NCBI GenBank assembly: GCA_937916485.1
Contig: CALFSV010000232.1
Location: 1-56,218 of the forward strand
Length of the DNA stretch: 56,218 nt
Origin: an uncultured Paracoccaceae bacterium
Lineage (GTDB): Bacteria > Pseudomonadota > Alphaproteobacteria > Rhodobacterales > Rhodobacteraceae
Reading direction: 5' to 3'
The notes beneath the pieces are model-generated. The model was not told the DNA's origin. It was given only the letters and a program-made list of their open reading frames with translations, and did no database searches. Positions 1-9,410 of this stretch are shown in pieces. Numbering within the stretch: position 1 is the first letter of the stretch; each line of letters begins with the position of its first letter. The position numbers and the translations under genes were made by a program.

Positions 1-1
1 C

Positions 2-985
2 CTAGGGTCGGATGTCGGGGTCCCTACGGCCGTTTGGCGCAGCATGGACCGGGCTATGCACCGTGAAGCAATTGCCCAACCCGGGGTCGAGATTGCGCAG
101 GTCCGTGGCTCTGGCCCGATGATGCAGGCTGCCTGGGAAATCTTTGTCGCCGCACACGCAAACCCCGACAGCTATGTTCCGACAGACGACGTCTTTGTGG
201 TGGATCGCAGCGCGATCTACGGCACAATGCTGCGCAACCGTGGTGATGACTACGGCCCTGAAATCAACGGGACCAGCGATGCAGACTGGGGTATTGAGGT
301 CTATTCCGCCTTTCAACAAACCGCGCCCTATCTTGCTCTGCGATCTGACTTGCCCTTGGCCGAGGCGGTCGCCGAAAGCGTCGCGGTCGCAATCGCAGAC
401 CCTCAGATTGCCGAGGCGATGGGAACCGGTCCCAACCCGCGTCAAATCGTCTTCTGGATGGCGGATATGGCCAATGTTGCTGTTCTGGACTTTGTCCTGA
501 ACCAGCAGGACCGGTTCGGCAATATCGACTATGTTGACCGTTGGTACTGGTCCTAGGATGGTCAACTCATGTCGGCCAACAAGAATGCTTTCGACCTTGC
601 CTCTGGCAACCTGCCCCAAGGCGCGATGCTATTGCAGCGTACCCACATCAACGACAACGACGCCGGGGTCCGGCCCGAATACCATAATTTTGCGCGTGAA
701 AGCGGAATGCTCGAAAACCTGCGTCATTTCCCTGCCGGGACCTATCGCCAGCTCATGGCGCTTGATGCCGACCTTAAGGTCCAGGGACCGTTGCACGCCT
801 ACCTCGGAACCTCGTTCGGGCTGAGTGAAGCGGCCTTTGGCAATCTGGTCGCCAACGTCGCCCTCGCCGCAGACACCCTGCGCGCCCAATGCCTTGCCGG
901 GACAATGCAATTCGATCTTGATCCCGCTGCTTTCATCTTGTCCGGGGCGGTCGCCCCCGGCGTGATCGACTGCACCAATCCCTGA
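2..985 (+). pseudogene. Kinase-fold-like protein, 5' partial, interrupted by in-frame TAG
   Basis: An open frame enters from the left edge and reads to TAG at 554-556, then continues in the same frame to a stop at 985. The two halves look like one protein. The first half ends with LDFVLNQQDRFGNI (about 487-528), which resembles the catalytic loop of HipA/FAM20/PI-kinase-like folds, followed by WYWS. The second half carries INDNDAG (about 647-667), a plausible metal-binding D-x-D segment expected just downstream of such a loop. An internal ATG at 569 could start a separate 138-residue protein, but that would split the fold. One C-to-T change (CAG to TAG) would explain the break. Kinase assignment is inferred from motifs only. 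It is convergent with the DUF3131 gene of an exopolysaccharide locus. Confidence 0.55.
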
Positions 986-1005
986 TCCAGCCTTGCGCCT
1001 CCGGC

Positions 1006-3483
1006 CTATTCCTCGGGGGCGTCCTGGGTCAGCATCCGCGCGATCGCGGCCAGGATCACGCCGTTTGTGTTGAGGTCGGAGTAGTTTGTCATCGACAGAA
1101 GTGTCTCGGTATAAACGCCGACGGAAAAGCCAAAACCATCGATCCGGGCCTTGTCCCGGATCAGGTCGAGCAGTCGGGTAGAGTGGGGATGCGGATAGAC
1201 GGCGGCCCAGAGGTAGGCGGATTTGGAGCTTAGAAGTTCGATCCGCTTCTGGAACTCCTCGCTTTGGAAGGCGTCGTTGTCGCGGGGGCTAAGGATCGTC
1301 CAGGATTCGGCCCCCGTTCTGTCCACCCTCAGACCCTGGTAGGTGAACCAGGGCGCAACATTCAGCGGAATCTCGGACACGCATTTGAGGCGTCCGGTGT
1401 CCTCGAACCAGCTCAGCTGAGCATCGAAAAGGACATCGGTCAGAAAGGAGGATTCAGGGGTCGCGCCGCGTTCGATGGCCTGAAGCAGCAGGGGTTCAGT
1501 CCCGTAGGACCCCTTGGTCGCGACCGCGTACAGAAGGTCCATGCGCGAATCCGCACTGGGGAGTTCGGGCAGGGGCGGATAGGTGGCGGTCAGAGGCAGG
1601 TTAAGATCTTCAAACGCTGGGGCGATATAGGGCGTACAGTGCGACAGCGAGGTGTCGCGCCAGCGGCGTCCGTCATGATTATAGGGCCGCCCGTCAGAAA
1701 CAGCCGACTTCAGATCCCAACTGTCTATGAGCGTCGATGCGGTTTCTTCGGGCAAAAGGCCGCTTTGCACCGCGAGTTGCAGTGCAATCAGAAAGCGTCC
1801 CGCATCGCAGATGTCGAAAGAGCTTCGGACGACCTCGTTGTCCTTGTTGGTCACAAACACGGCCGGTGGCAGGTCCTGGCCGTCCAGTCGCATAAGGGGA
1901 AGATGACTCAGCATCAGCGCCAACCGGTCCCTGGCTGCACTGGCGCTGATCAGGTCAAGCCGCGCTGCGGCCACGATGCCCTGCATCTGGCTGGCCATAT
2001 CCCAGAAGGTGGCCTCGTAGTTGACCCGCCGCACTGGCCCGTCCTGGACCGTGCCCGCGCAAAGGCCGGTTTCTGCGCTCGTAAAGCGGTCAATGTAGGT
2101 CCACGCCACTTGGGCATCCTCAAGCAATTGCGTGCGCTCAGAGGAAGACAACAGGGCTGGCGATGGCGGATCAGAGACTTGTCGGCGCTGCGTTGCCCAA
2201 AGGCGTTGATGAACGGGGTCTGGTGCAAGCAGTTGATCGGCAAGGATACGAAGTTTCAAAAAGCGGGTCTGACCGTCGCGGGTCGCGTACAGAAGCCGGC
2301 GCAAGATCTCGGACCGTTGAACCGGGGTTGCGATATCCTTGGGCCGAATGACAACCGCGACGCTTTCGAGGGCGGGCCAGTCCCGCGCGGCGAGCGTGGG
2401 CCACTCCTCGGTCAAGATGTGCAGGCGCCCATCCTCGCGCAATCTCGTCGGGCCGGATCGCGCGTGTCCGGCATGCAGGATCACGCTTGCCGGTGGCAGG
2501 TCGCCGTCCGGCACGGGGTCTGTCAACACGATCACATCGGGCAAGGGCGCGCCTTCTGGATGTGTCCCTGGCCAAAAGTCGATGCGTCCGGCGTCCTGGG
2601 GCAACCAAGCCGGGCTTGTTCCGGCGACGAGGTCAATGGTTACACGATTGGCCGACAGCTGGCCCGCAAAGTCGCACAGGGCCTCGTCCTGATCAGGATC
2701 GTTTGGCGAAAACAGCAGGACGGCAACCTCGGTCAGTTGCTCGGGGCCGAACTGGAGCAGGTAATCCGTCGGACGCGTCAGGTAGAGCACGCCTCTCAAC
2801 AAGGCTGCCGTCAGCCTGTCGGCAAACGCCGCCGCGAGCGCACGGGTCGCCTCGATGTCCGTCGCCGGCTGGTCGGTCTGTGGCAAAACAAGGGTCAGAA
2901 CGCCATCTTGGCGGTTGCGCAGGATGGTATCCAGCGCCCTCGTCACCCGCGCAGGATCGCCCGACAAAGGCAGTGTCGCCCCGCCCGAAATCGTAAGCTG
3001 ACCCCGACCGACGAAGGCGGCGCTGAATTCACCGTCGCCCGGACGCATCAACACACGGAAACCGGCCGAGCGGAAGGCAGCTACGTCGATGCCACTTTGT
3101 TCCGTGTCATCGATGAGTGTTGTGACCTGCCGCGTGGTTTCTTTCTTTAGTGTCCCCGCAATGCGATCGCGCAGTGCGCCGGCCGTCCGCATTTGAAAGT
3201 ATCGAAGCTGGCCCGCGACATCCCCGAGAGGGATTGCCAGCTCTAGCAGACCGCCTTCGCGGGCGGCGTATTCGTCCATCAATGCCTGAAGACCGTCCGG
3301 TGTCCCGGGTGTCAGGGGCTGCCCCTCCATCAGGACTGTGGCGGGCACTCCTCGACGGAAGAATTCCGAAAGAACGGCATCCAGCAGCTCCGGATCCATC
3401 CTCTCCGACTCGCCTCTGAAGAGAATCATTAGCGCCGGGAGCGACACATCTTGGGCATAGTTCTGCCTTGGATATGCAGCCAT
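1006..3483 (-). CDS. DUF3131 domain protein with Tat-like N-terminus
   Basis: The protein has 825 residues from the first ATG. The C-terminal half (about residues 440-800) has the look of DUF3131, with AWTYIDRFTSAETGL near its start and many conserved aromatic residues. The N-terminal half contains repeated segments reminiscent of degenerate polysaccharide-deacetylase folds. Proteins of this type usually sit in exopolysaccharide loci, which fits the CE4-GT2 and PgaB-like genes nearby. The start is doubtful: the frame stays open upstream to TGA at 3583-3585 and encodes TRRDLLRFGGAFLSM, a good twin-arginine signal, yet that extension has no ATG, GTG or TTG. CTG at 3526-3528 or ATA at 3553-3555 would include it. 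Exact role unknown; an exported polysaccharide-modifying enzyme is likely. Confidence 0.7.
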   Translation of the reverse strand: MAAYPRQNYAQDVSLPALMILFRGESERMDPELLDAVLSEFFRRGVPATVLMEGQPLTPGTPDGLQALMDEYAAREGGLLELAIPLGDVAGQLRYFQMRTAGALRDRIAGTLKKETTRQVTTLIDDTEQSGIDVAAFRSAGFRVLMRPGDGEFSAAFVGRGQLTISGGATLPLSGDPARVTRALDTILRNRQDGVLTLVLPQTDQPATDIEATRALAAAFADRLTAALLRGVLYLTRPTDYLLQFGPEQLTEVAVLLFSPNDPDQDEALCDFAGQLSANRVTIDLVAGTSPAWLPQDAGRIDFWPGTHPEGAPLPDVIVLTDPVPDGDLPPASVILHAGHARSGPTRLREDGRLHILTEEWPTLAARDWPALESVAVVIRPKDIATPVQRSEILRRLLYATRDGQTRFLKLRILADQLLAPDPVHQRLWATQRRQVSDPPSPALLSSSERTQLLEDAQVAWTYIDRFTSAETGLCAGTVQDGPVRRVNYEATFWDMASQMQGIVAAARLDLISASAARDRLALMLSHLPLMRLDGQDLPPAVFVTNKDNEVVRSSFDICDAGRFLIALQLAVQSGLLPEETASTLIDSWDLKSAVSDGRPYNHDGRRWRDTSLSHCTPYIAPAFEDLNLPLTATYPPLPELPSADSRMDLLYAVATKGSYGTEPLLLQAIERGATPESSFLTDVLFDAQLSWFEDTGRLKCVSEIPLNVAPWFTYQGLRVDRTGAESWTILSPRDNDAFQSEEFQKRIELLSSKSAYLWAAVYPHPHSTRLLDLIRDKARIDGFGFSVGVYTETLLSMTNYSDLNTNGVILAAIARMLTQDAPEE

Positions 3484-3689
3484 AGATAGAAAGGCTCCAC
3501 CAAAGCGAAGTAAATCCCGCCGAGTCAGCCTGAGTGTTTCCTTGAATTGCGGTATTTTGCTGTCGGACTCTCGAGTTGAACATCAAGAATTTGGGCTAAG
3601 TCCGAATTCCGCTTATTCCACCGGTTCAGATTTAAGCAGCCCTCTCTGACTTTGTTGTTCTGATTTTTGCGACAGGGCGAGTTCCAACT

Positions 3690-4322
3690 CTATACCGAAC
3701 AACCGCACTCTGTCAGCGGGGCAGCAATAACTGGATATCCCCGACTTGGGTTTCGAATGACTTGCTGAACGCCTCCAATGGCATACATGCAGGACGTCGC
3801 CGCCGAGGCGCCCAACACTTCGCCTCCGACATAGATATCCAGCCAAGGCAAACCGTTGTGCCCAATATGACACGGACCATCCTGTGGCCTGGGCCCGTCA
3901 CCGCAAACATCTTCCACAATCGCATAGCGGCGCAATTCGGGAAAATAGAACCGGGTGCCAGCGGGAAAGTCCAGCCTCTGAACCGATCCAATTATGCTGT
4001 GACCCACAGCGAGGGTGATTGGGTCCTCGTAAGTCCCAACACCCCCGGCCTCTCTGTGGATGATCGGTCTGGCAATCGCTGCTGAGCCTGGTGGCGTGTT
4101 GTCCCAATAGCTGTACCCCGTCAGGTAAGCCATCATCATGTAGTCTGCTTGATCAGGATTACGTGGCGCTTCGGCGCTACCGAAGTCAGAAGCTTGATTT
4201 CGGCTCACTTCGTGAATCGATGCCGAGCACATTGCCAATAAAGAAACAAGAATAATGATCTCGCCAAGATTTTTGGTGCGGCGCAGCAACATGATGCGCA
4301 GCTTTGAATTTTTCCGCCTCAT
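3690..4322 (-). CDS. Secreted beta-barrel-like protein, low GC
   Basis: The product has 210 residues with a basic N-terminus and one hydrophobic segment (about residues 21-37, IIILVSLLAMCS), so it is probably exported or a lipoprotein-like membrane-anchored protein. The body has TGYSYWDNTPPGS, IARPIIHREAGG, ITLAVGHSI and YAIVEDVCGDG, a pattern like the 3D/double-psi beta-barrel family that includes secreted cell-wall-active proteins; this is a weak family call. Several cysteines could form disulfides. Its GC content is visibly lower than that of its neighbours, and it lies exactly where the upstream part of the CE4-GT2 gene appears to be missing, which suggests an acquired segment. Confidence 0.55.
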   Translation of the reverse strand: MRRKNSKLRIMLLRRTKNLGEIIILVSLLAMCSASIHEVSRNQASDFGSAEAPRNPDQADYMMMAYLTGYSYWDNTPPGSAAIARPIIHREAGGVGTYEDPITLAVGHSIIGSVQRLDFPAGTRFYFPELRRYAIVEDVCGDGPRPQDGPCHIGHNGLPWLDIYVGGEVLGASAATSCMYAIGGVQQVIRNPSRGYPVIAAPLTECGCSV

Positions 4323-4520
4323 ATTGCTCCCAATAGCTTGGCTTCTATTCCTGCCCTAAGTGTCTCATACTAAAATGTTTTATGGCTTCTTCTTGAATAT
4401 AGTTGGTTTAAGATTGTACCAGTTTTCCATCGTAAGCAAGGGCGTCCGGTCTGGCCCCTTGGCTATGAGGACCCGACGGTCTGGAGCCTTCTTGAGGCGC
4501 CGCCTACGACAGAGGCCGCG

Positions 4521-6662
4521 ATGCAGGTTCTTGGACAGCCGATCAGCCTTGCGAACCTGATGATTGCAGAAGGGGACGGCCCATTCCTGACCCGGACGGA
4601 AAGCGATGTCCTGGGGCGGCGGAGCCTTACTTGGGACCGTGCCACCGGCGCGATCCTGTCTGAGACCTATAGTGTGGTGCCCAGTCCCAACCGCGTGCAC
4701 CTTAGCGGTGCCGGGTCGTCGAGGACGCTGCACCTGACCTTTGATGGCCTGCCTGACAAGGACTCTGCCGACGCCATTCTGAGCGCATTGTCCAATGCGG
4801 GGGTCAAAGCGACCTTCTTTATCGACAGCCTTGATATCTTTGGGAACGAGGATGCGCTTGACGCGGTCCTTGCGGAGGGGCACGCGATCGGGTTCCGACA
4901 GCCCCAAAGCGCGCTAGCCGGCTTTGGCCCTGGGGCGGACCTGCGTCACAATACAGCACAGCTTGCCATGTCGCATGCCACAGGACTGCGCAGCCTTTTC
5001 GTTCGACCAGCTGCCGAAATCGCCCAGCCATCGGATCTGGTGGCCTATGACGAGATGATTGAACGGGGATACCTGGCCGTTGCGCCGGGTGTTTTCGCAC
5101 CGCACGGTTCTTTCGATCCTGCGGACTTTGTTGGACGGGTCCGGGACGACGCTGCCGATAACCCATCTGGTCTTGTCGGGTTCGAACTGGGTCCGAACGC
5201 GGCGGCTGTCGGGGCAACCTTGCCTGCCGTTTTGTCCGGCCTGAAACTCGAAGGATTTGATTTTGCGTCGCTGGCCGATGCAGCGGACATTGTTCAGGCC
5301 GATGCGATGCCCCTGACGGCCGAACCGTTCCACTGGCGTGATGGGGTCGCGCTCTGGTCGATCGGGTTCTACCTTGTCGGCCTTACAAAGATGTTCTTTG
5401 TCTTAATGTTGTTTGCGGCCGTCAGGTCCGTGATCTACGTCGGGTTGGCGTTATGGCGTGGGAACAGTATAGACTTTGATCCCGATTTCTGTCCTCCGGT
5501 CACGGTCATCGTACCGGCCTACAACGAGGAATTGGTTATTGTAAAATGTATCGAGTCCCTTCTTGCCTCCGACTATCCTGACTTGCGGATTGTCGTCGTG
5601 GACGACGGGTCAACCGATACTACCTACAACACAGTCCTGAGCGAATTCGGAAACGACGACCGGGTAATCCGGATGCATCAGGACAACGGGGGCAAGTGGC
5701 GTGCGGCCAACCTTGGCCTTTCTGTCACCAACAGCCCAATCTTTATTATCGCGGACGCGGATTCGATCTTCTTTCCCAATACGATCCGCTGGCTCGTCCA
5801 GCAGTTCAAGGATGAAAAGGTCGGAGCCGTCGCCGGACTGGTCGAGGTTGGAAATCGCCAAAACTTCCTCACGTCGTGCCAATCGCTCGAATACATCGTG
5901 AGCCAAAGCGTGATGCGGCGCGCGTATGAAGTGTTCGAGGGCGTTCTTGTCGTGCCGGGGGCCGTCGGGGCCTGGCGGACCGAAGCTGTCAGGGAGGCCA
6001 ACAGTTTCTCTGGTGAGACGATTACCGAGGATGCCGATTTGACGATCGCGGTCCACCGGGCGGGCTACAAGGTTCGGTTCCAGGAGCAAGCCCGGGCCGT
6101 GACCGAAGCGCCAGACAAAGTCCGCGCTTTCATGCGGCAGCGCCTGCGCTGGACCTTTGGGATGATCGAGGTGGCCGTGAAACACAGCCGCGCAATCACC
6201 GAAGGGCGTCCTGTCGGCATTTCGATCATCGACGCGGTCTGGTTCGGCCTTGTGTCAAGTATCATGTCGCCGCTTGTCGACTTGCTTCTGGTCATGCTTG
6301 TGGCCAAGGCGATCATCGGGGTGTTTTCGGGTGAAGCTGTCGCGATGTCGGGGCTTCCTGTCGTTGTGGTTGCCAGCTACTTTTTCTTGACTGCTCTCGA
6401 TGTACTGAACACGCTTGTGGCGTTCCGCTTTGAAACGCGGTTCGATTGGAAGCTTCTGGCCATTGTTGCGCTCTTGCGATTTGGCTACCGGCAACTTCTC
6501 TACATTTCGACGCTGAACGCTATTTGGCATGCCATGATTGGGCAGATGGCCGGCTGGAACAAGCTTGCCCGGACCGGCGGCGTGTTCAATCCGGTCAGAC
6601 CGGCCAAACGCCGGCCCGGCTTTAGATCTGCGCCGGTCTCATCCGGGGTTCCTGCCGAATGA
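4521..6662 (+). CDS. CE4-like plus GT2 polysaccharide synthase, N-terminally truncated
   Basis: The 713-residue product joins a polysaccharide-deacetylase-like domain (about 65-280) to a membrane GT2 synthase (about 325-690). The GT2 part has DDG near 361, DAD near 412, TED near 501 and QRLRW near 540, as in PgaC and hyaluronan synthases, plus several membrane helices. The deacetylase part is degenerate: TFDGLP replaces TFDDGP and the His-rich metal motif is lost (GHAIGFRQ). Open frame continues upstream to TAA at 4371-4373 and encodes GYEDPTVWSLLE, resembling the end of a GH18 domain in GH18-CE4-GT2 fusions. The first hydrolase domain therefore seems to be gone, and no ATG, GTG or TTG was found in the upstream extension. 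Probable role is chitin or poly-GlcNAc-like polymer synthesis, if it is functional. Confidence 0.75.
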   Translation: MQVLGQPISLANLMIAEGDGPFLTRTESDVLGRRSLTWDRATGAILSETYSVVPSPNRVHLSGAGSSRTLHLTFDGLPDKDSADAILSALSNAGVKATFFIDSLDIFGNEDALDAVLAEGHAIGFRQPQSALAGFGPGADLRHNTAQLAMSHATGLRSLFVRPAAEIAQPSDLVAYDEMIERGYLAVAPGVFAPHGSFDPADFVGRVRDDAADNPSGLVGFELGPNAAAVGATLPAVLSGLKLEGFDFASLADAADIVQADAMPLTAEPFHWRDGVALWSIGFYLVGLTKMFFVLMLFAAVRSVIYVGLALWRGNSIDFDPDFCPPVTVIVPAYNEELVIVKCIESLLASDYPDLRIVVVDDGSTDTTYNTVLSEFGNDDRVIRMHQDNGGKWRAANLGLSVTNSPIFIIADADSIFFPNTIRWLVQQFKDEKVGAVAGLVEVGNRQNFLTSCQSLEYIVSQSVMRRAYEVFEGVLVVPGAVGAWRTEAVREANSFSGETITEDADLTIAVHRAGYKVRFQEQARAVTEAPDKVRAFMRQRLRWTFGMIEVAVKHSRAITEGRPVGISIIDAVWFGLVSSIMSPLVDLLLVMLVAKAIIGVFSGEAVAMSGLPVVVVASYFFLTALDVLNTLVAFRFETRFDWKLLAIVALLRFGYRQLLYISTLNAIWHAMIGQMAGWNKLARTGGVFNPVRPAKRRPGFRSAPVSSGVPAE

Positions 6663-6748
6663 TCCGGCCCCTTACCCATATTCCCGCCTGCGTTCCGGCA
6701 ATCCGCGTGGATTGCCGGGATATCTGGTCTTGGAATGATGTCCCCGGT

Positions 6749-7282
6749 TCAAGACCCGGCAGAGGTCGAGACACGCGCCGTCGGGGCAGGGGCAAAGGGG
6801 ATTTCGTAATCGGCAAGCCTGGTAATATAGCTGCTGATCGGCGTGCCGTACGGATCGCGAAGATCGCGGGCCCCGTCCGAACGAACGAATTGCGCCAAAG
6901 AATCCGCCCCCAAAAGATGGACCGCCGCCAGCATGCCGCTAGGGGTGAGCGTCACGCCGCCAACCTCTCTCCAGGCGTAGGCATCGAGGTTCTGCATCTC
7001 GATATAGTGCCACATCAGTTGGACCCATTCGCGAACGGCGATATCCTGCACTCTTTCGTTGGCAAGGAAATCGCGGGCGGACCGGATCCCGTGCTTTCCC
7101 GTCCAGCCCCCGCTGAAGTCATTGTTGGAGTAGTTTCCGTCGTAGCGGACATAGCCCAGATCGGTCAGCGCGCCTTCGCCGAACTGGTAGGCGCCAAGGT
7201 AGTTGAGGGTGTTGACGGTCTGATAATTGCCGCCAGACTCCATCATGCTCAAGGCAAGCAGGAACGCTTCAAGCGTTTGCAT
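6749..7282 (-). CDS. Lysozyme-like/lytic transglycosylase-fold protein
   Basis: This 177-residue protein starts MQTLEAFLLALSMMESGG. The chosen ATG at 7282 follows a purine-rich GGAAGTAGAGAG; a longer frame begins at 7339 but lacks a ribosome-binding site. MMESGGNYQ with a Glu near residue 14, followed by GAYQFGEGAL, is the usual layout of the lysozyme-like fold (catalytic Glu plus GxxQF-type motif) seen in SLT and calcium-dependent lysozyme-like enzymes. No signal peptide is evident. It lies head-out between the GT2 synthase and the PgaB-like gene and may help the polymer pass the peptidoglycan layer. Function inferred from fold motifs only. Confidence 0.6.
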   Translation of the reverse strand: MQTLEAFLLALSMMESGGNYQTVNTLNYLGAYQFGEGALTDLGYVRYDGNYSNNDFSGGWTGKHGIRSARDFLANERVQDIAVREWVQLMWHYIEMQNLDAYAWREVGGVTLTPSGMLAAVHLLGADSLAQFVRSDGARDLRDPYGTPISSYITRLADYEIPFAPAPTARVSTSAGS

Positions 7283-7437
7283 AAGCTCTCTACTTCCGTC
7301 CCGAATGAAGATCGGTCGGCTATGGGTTGCGCGTGGCATTCAGGAGATCGCTGCTCGATCCTCTTTGCCGGGAAATCCGCAATCCTCTCGGTGATTGTCG
7401 GGGTAGATCTGGTTAAGACTATGACCCCATTGGGGCG

Positions 7438-7458
7438 GTTTCGGCCAATTTGCGAAAC
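7438..7458. promoter_or_regulatory. Inverted repeat in divergent promoter region
   Basis: GTTTCG at 7438-7443 and CGAAAC at 7453-7458 form an inverted repeat in the 293-base gap between the lysozyme-like gene and the PgaB-like gene. The gap has no other open frame that looks coding. It could be an operator for one or both genes; nothing identifies the regulator. Confidence 0.25.
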
Positions 7459-7575
7459 AAACCGCGATTACGCAAACAATGAATGTATCCGGTCAAAGAA
7501 TTCCGCGATTTTCCGCCCATGCATGCGGGAGTCTTTGCCTATAGCTCCTGACGATCTGGCCAGGAGGTAGAGCGG

Positions 7576-9321
7576 ATGGTCTCAGCCGACGTCAAGAGCC
7601 TGGATCTGGCGCGACCTTTTCGACGTGCCGCGTTTGTGGTCGTGATCCTGTTCGCCCTGGTCACGGGGGGCTTGGCCGATGCCCACGGCGATACGCTGAT
7701 GGCCGGCGATGTGCTGCTGACCTTCGATACGGAATTCGAAGATGATGCAGCCGCGGTCGAGGCTCTCGCACTGGACGTGCCAGCCACCTATTTCTGGACA
7801 GGAAGCTACGCCCAGCGTCATCCTGATCTGCTGCGCCGCCTATCGGATGAGGGCAACACGATCGGCTCGCACAGTTTTCACCATGATGATCTGACCACCC
7901 TTACACCGCGGCAAGTCCAGCTGGACCTTGAACTGGCGCAATTCGTGCTTGAAGGGATCGCCGGCGTTCCTGTCCGTGCCTTTCGGGCCCCGTTCCTTGA
8001 GTACAATGATACCGTGACAGCCGAGATCGAGCGGTTGGGTTTTGACTATGACAGCTCTGACAAGAGCCCCTGGCCACGCGATGACCGCCAGAAAGAGGTG
8101 GCAATCTCTGAGTTCGAGAACCTGCTTGCCTCGGACTACGACATCTTCGAAGGTCGCGGCCTTGATGATGCAACCGCGCTGGATTTCCTGATCCGCGCCT
8201 ACGGCGAACATGCGCAGGCCGGACGGCCGTTTGTGCTGTTGCTGCATCCGAGGATCATCGGCCGCCATGCGGACGTACTTCATGGCTTTATTGCTTATGT
8301 CCGCCAGAACGGTGGCAGGTTCCGGACCCTCGACGGATATCTGGACAGCCTGTCAGAGCACCGTGGTCCACGACAGTCTGCCGTCTGGGTGGATGTTCAA
8401 AGCGCTGCGCAGGCAGAACCGCTGATGGAAACCGCCCTCGCCTATGGGGCGACGGATGTTTTCCTTGATCTGGAAAAGCTGCGCGGCACGTTTGGGGCTG
8501 GCCCGACCTGGGTGGCGGCGCTGGTTGAAGGGCTTCAGTCTCGGGGCATGCGGGTCCACCTTGCGGTGCCAATCAATGACAATCCCGCGCTTCTCTCGAC
8601 GGTACCAGGTGCGGCACTGATGGATCAGGCCGGGACACGCTCCTTGCGTTGGGTATCGCCTGCCCATCCCGAGGTGCGCCTGCGACTGGCCGAGGACACG
8701 GCGGCCCTTGTTCGCGAACTGAACGTGGATGGGCTGCACCCTTTTGACCTTGGATACCCAGGCATGGGCTGGGGCTTTTTACCTGCTGCCTTGCTTCGGT
8801 TCTCAGCTCAGACAGGTATTTCGGAAAACCGGCCGGAAGAGCTGTTGTCCCGCTTTTACGGCATCTGGATGCAATGGCGGTCTGCTCACGTGGCGACACT
8901 CGTTGGTGAAATCGACCAGGCATCGCGCGCCGTGCGGCCCGATCTTGTGACCAGCCTGTCGCTGGTCGCCGAGGTGGCCACAAACTACCGGCTTCAGGAG
9001 GCGCTTGGCTGGAACCTTCGTTTGCTGGGTGAACAGGTCGACAAGATCGTCGTCTGGACTGGTGATGCCTCGGTACTTGGACAGGCTGCACTTGGGCGCG
9101 AACTCCTTGCTGCACGAACGCAGGCCGGGACACCTACGCTCTTGCTGGGCATTCGCCAGGAAACGGGTCCGCAATTTGCGGCAGGCTCGACCGGGTACGC
9201 CCTCCCAGACGTCCTAGAGACCCTCGCGCTCACACAGGGCAATCTCACAGAGCTGTCGATCACTGACCCTGCGGCGCTATTCAGCTGGAGCCAGCCGCGT
9301 GCCCTTGCACGCACAAGGTGA
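7576..9321 (+). CDS. PgaB-like polysaccharide deacetylase with C-terminal hydrolase-like domain
   Basis: The product has 581 residues with a hydrophobic N-terminal segment (about 17-37) for export or anchoring. The CE4 domain (about 45-270) has TFDTEF near 50 and SHSFHH at 98-103, giving the H-x3-H metal pair, and RAPFLEY, so the deacetylase site looks intact. The C-terminal domain (about 270-560) contains NVDGLHPFDLGYPG near 383, the pattern of the PgaB glycoside hydrolase half. In PgaB, these domains partially deacetylate poly-beta-1,6-GlcNAc and cut it in the periplasm. It can supply the deacetylase function that the degenerate domain of the upstream synthase seems to lack. Confidence 0.75.
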   Translation: MVSADVKSLDLARPFRRAAFVVVILFALVTGGLADAHGDTLMAGDVLLTFDTEFEDDAAAVEALALDVPATYFWTGSYAQRHPDLLRRLSDEGNTIGSHSFHHDDLTTLTPRQVQLDLELAQFVLEGIAGVPVRAFRAPFLEYNDTVTAEIERLGFDYDSSDKSPWPRDDRQKEVAISEFENLLASDYDIFEGRGLDDATALDFLIRAYGEHAQAGRPFVLLLHPRIIGRHADVLHGFIAYVRQNGGRFRTLDGYLDSLSEHRGPRQSAVWVDVQSAAQAEPLMETALAYGATDVFLDLEKLRGTFGAGPTWVAALVEGLQSRGMRVHLAVPINDNPALLSTVPGAALMDQAGTRSLRWVSPAHPEVRLRLAEDTAALVRELNVDGLHPFDLGYPGMGWGFLPAALLRFSAQTGISENRPEELLSRFYGIWMQWRSAHVATLVGEIDQASRAVRPDLVTSLSLVAEVATNYRLQEALGWNLRLLGEQVDKIVVWTGDASVLGQAALGRELLAARTQAGTPTLLLGIRQETGPQFAAGSTGYALPDVLETLALTQGNLTELSITDPAALFSWSQPRALARTR

Positions 9322-9410
9322 GCCAGTGCCCTGGCAGTACGAGATGTTCGGCGGGCTGGGCATGTATGGGGCGTGCCCACGAATGTGACCACGATCGCTG
9401 ACGCGACGCA

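Noticed and set aside
554..556. TAG read as pyrrolysine or another recoded amino acid
   Set aside because: No pyl genes or methylamine enzymes are seen, and a single C-to-T change explains the codon.
1264..3150. Long plus-strand open frame of 628 codons
   Set aside because: It is antisense to the DUF3131 gene, has biased Arg/Gly/Gln composition and no recognisable domain; typical high-GC shadow frame.
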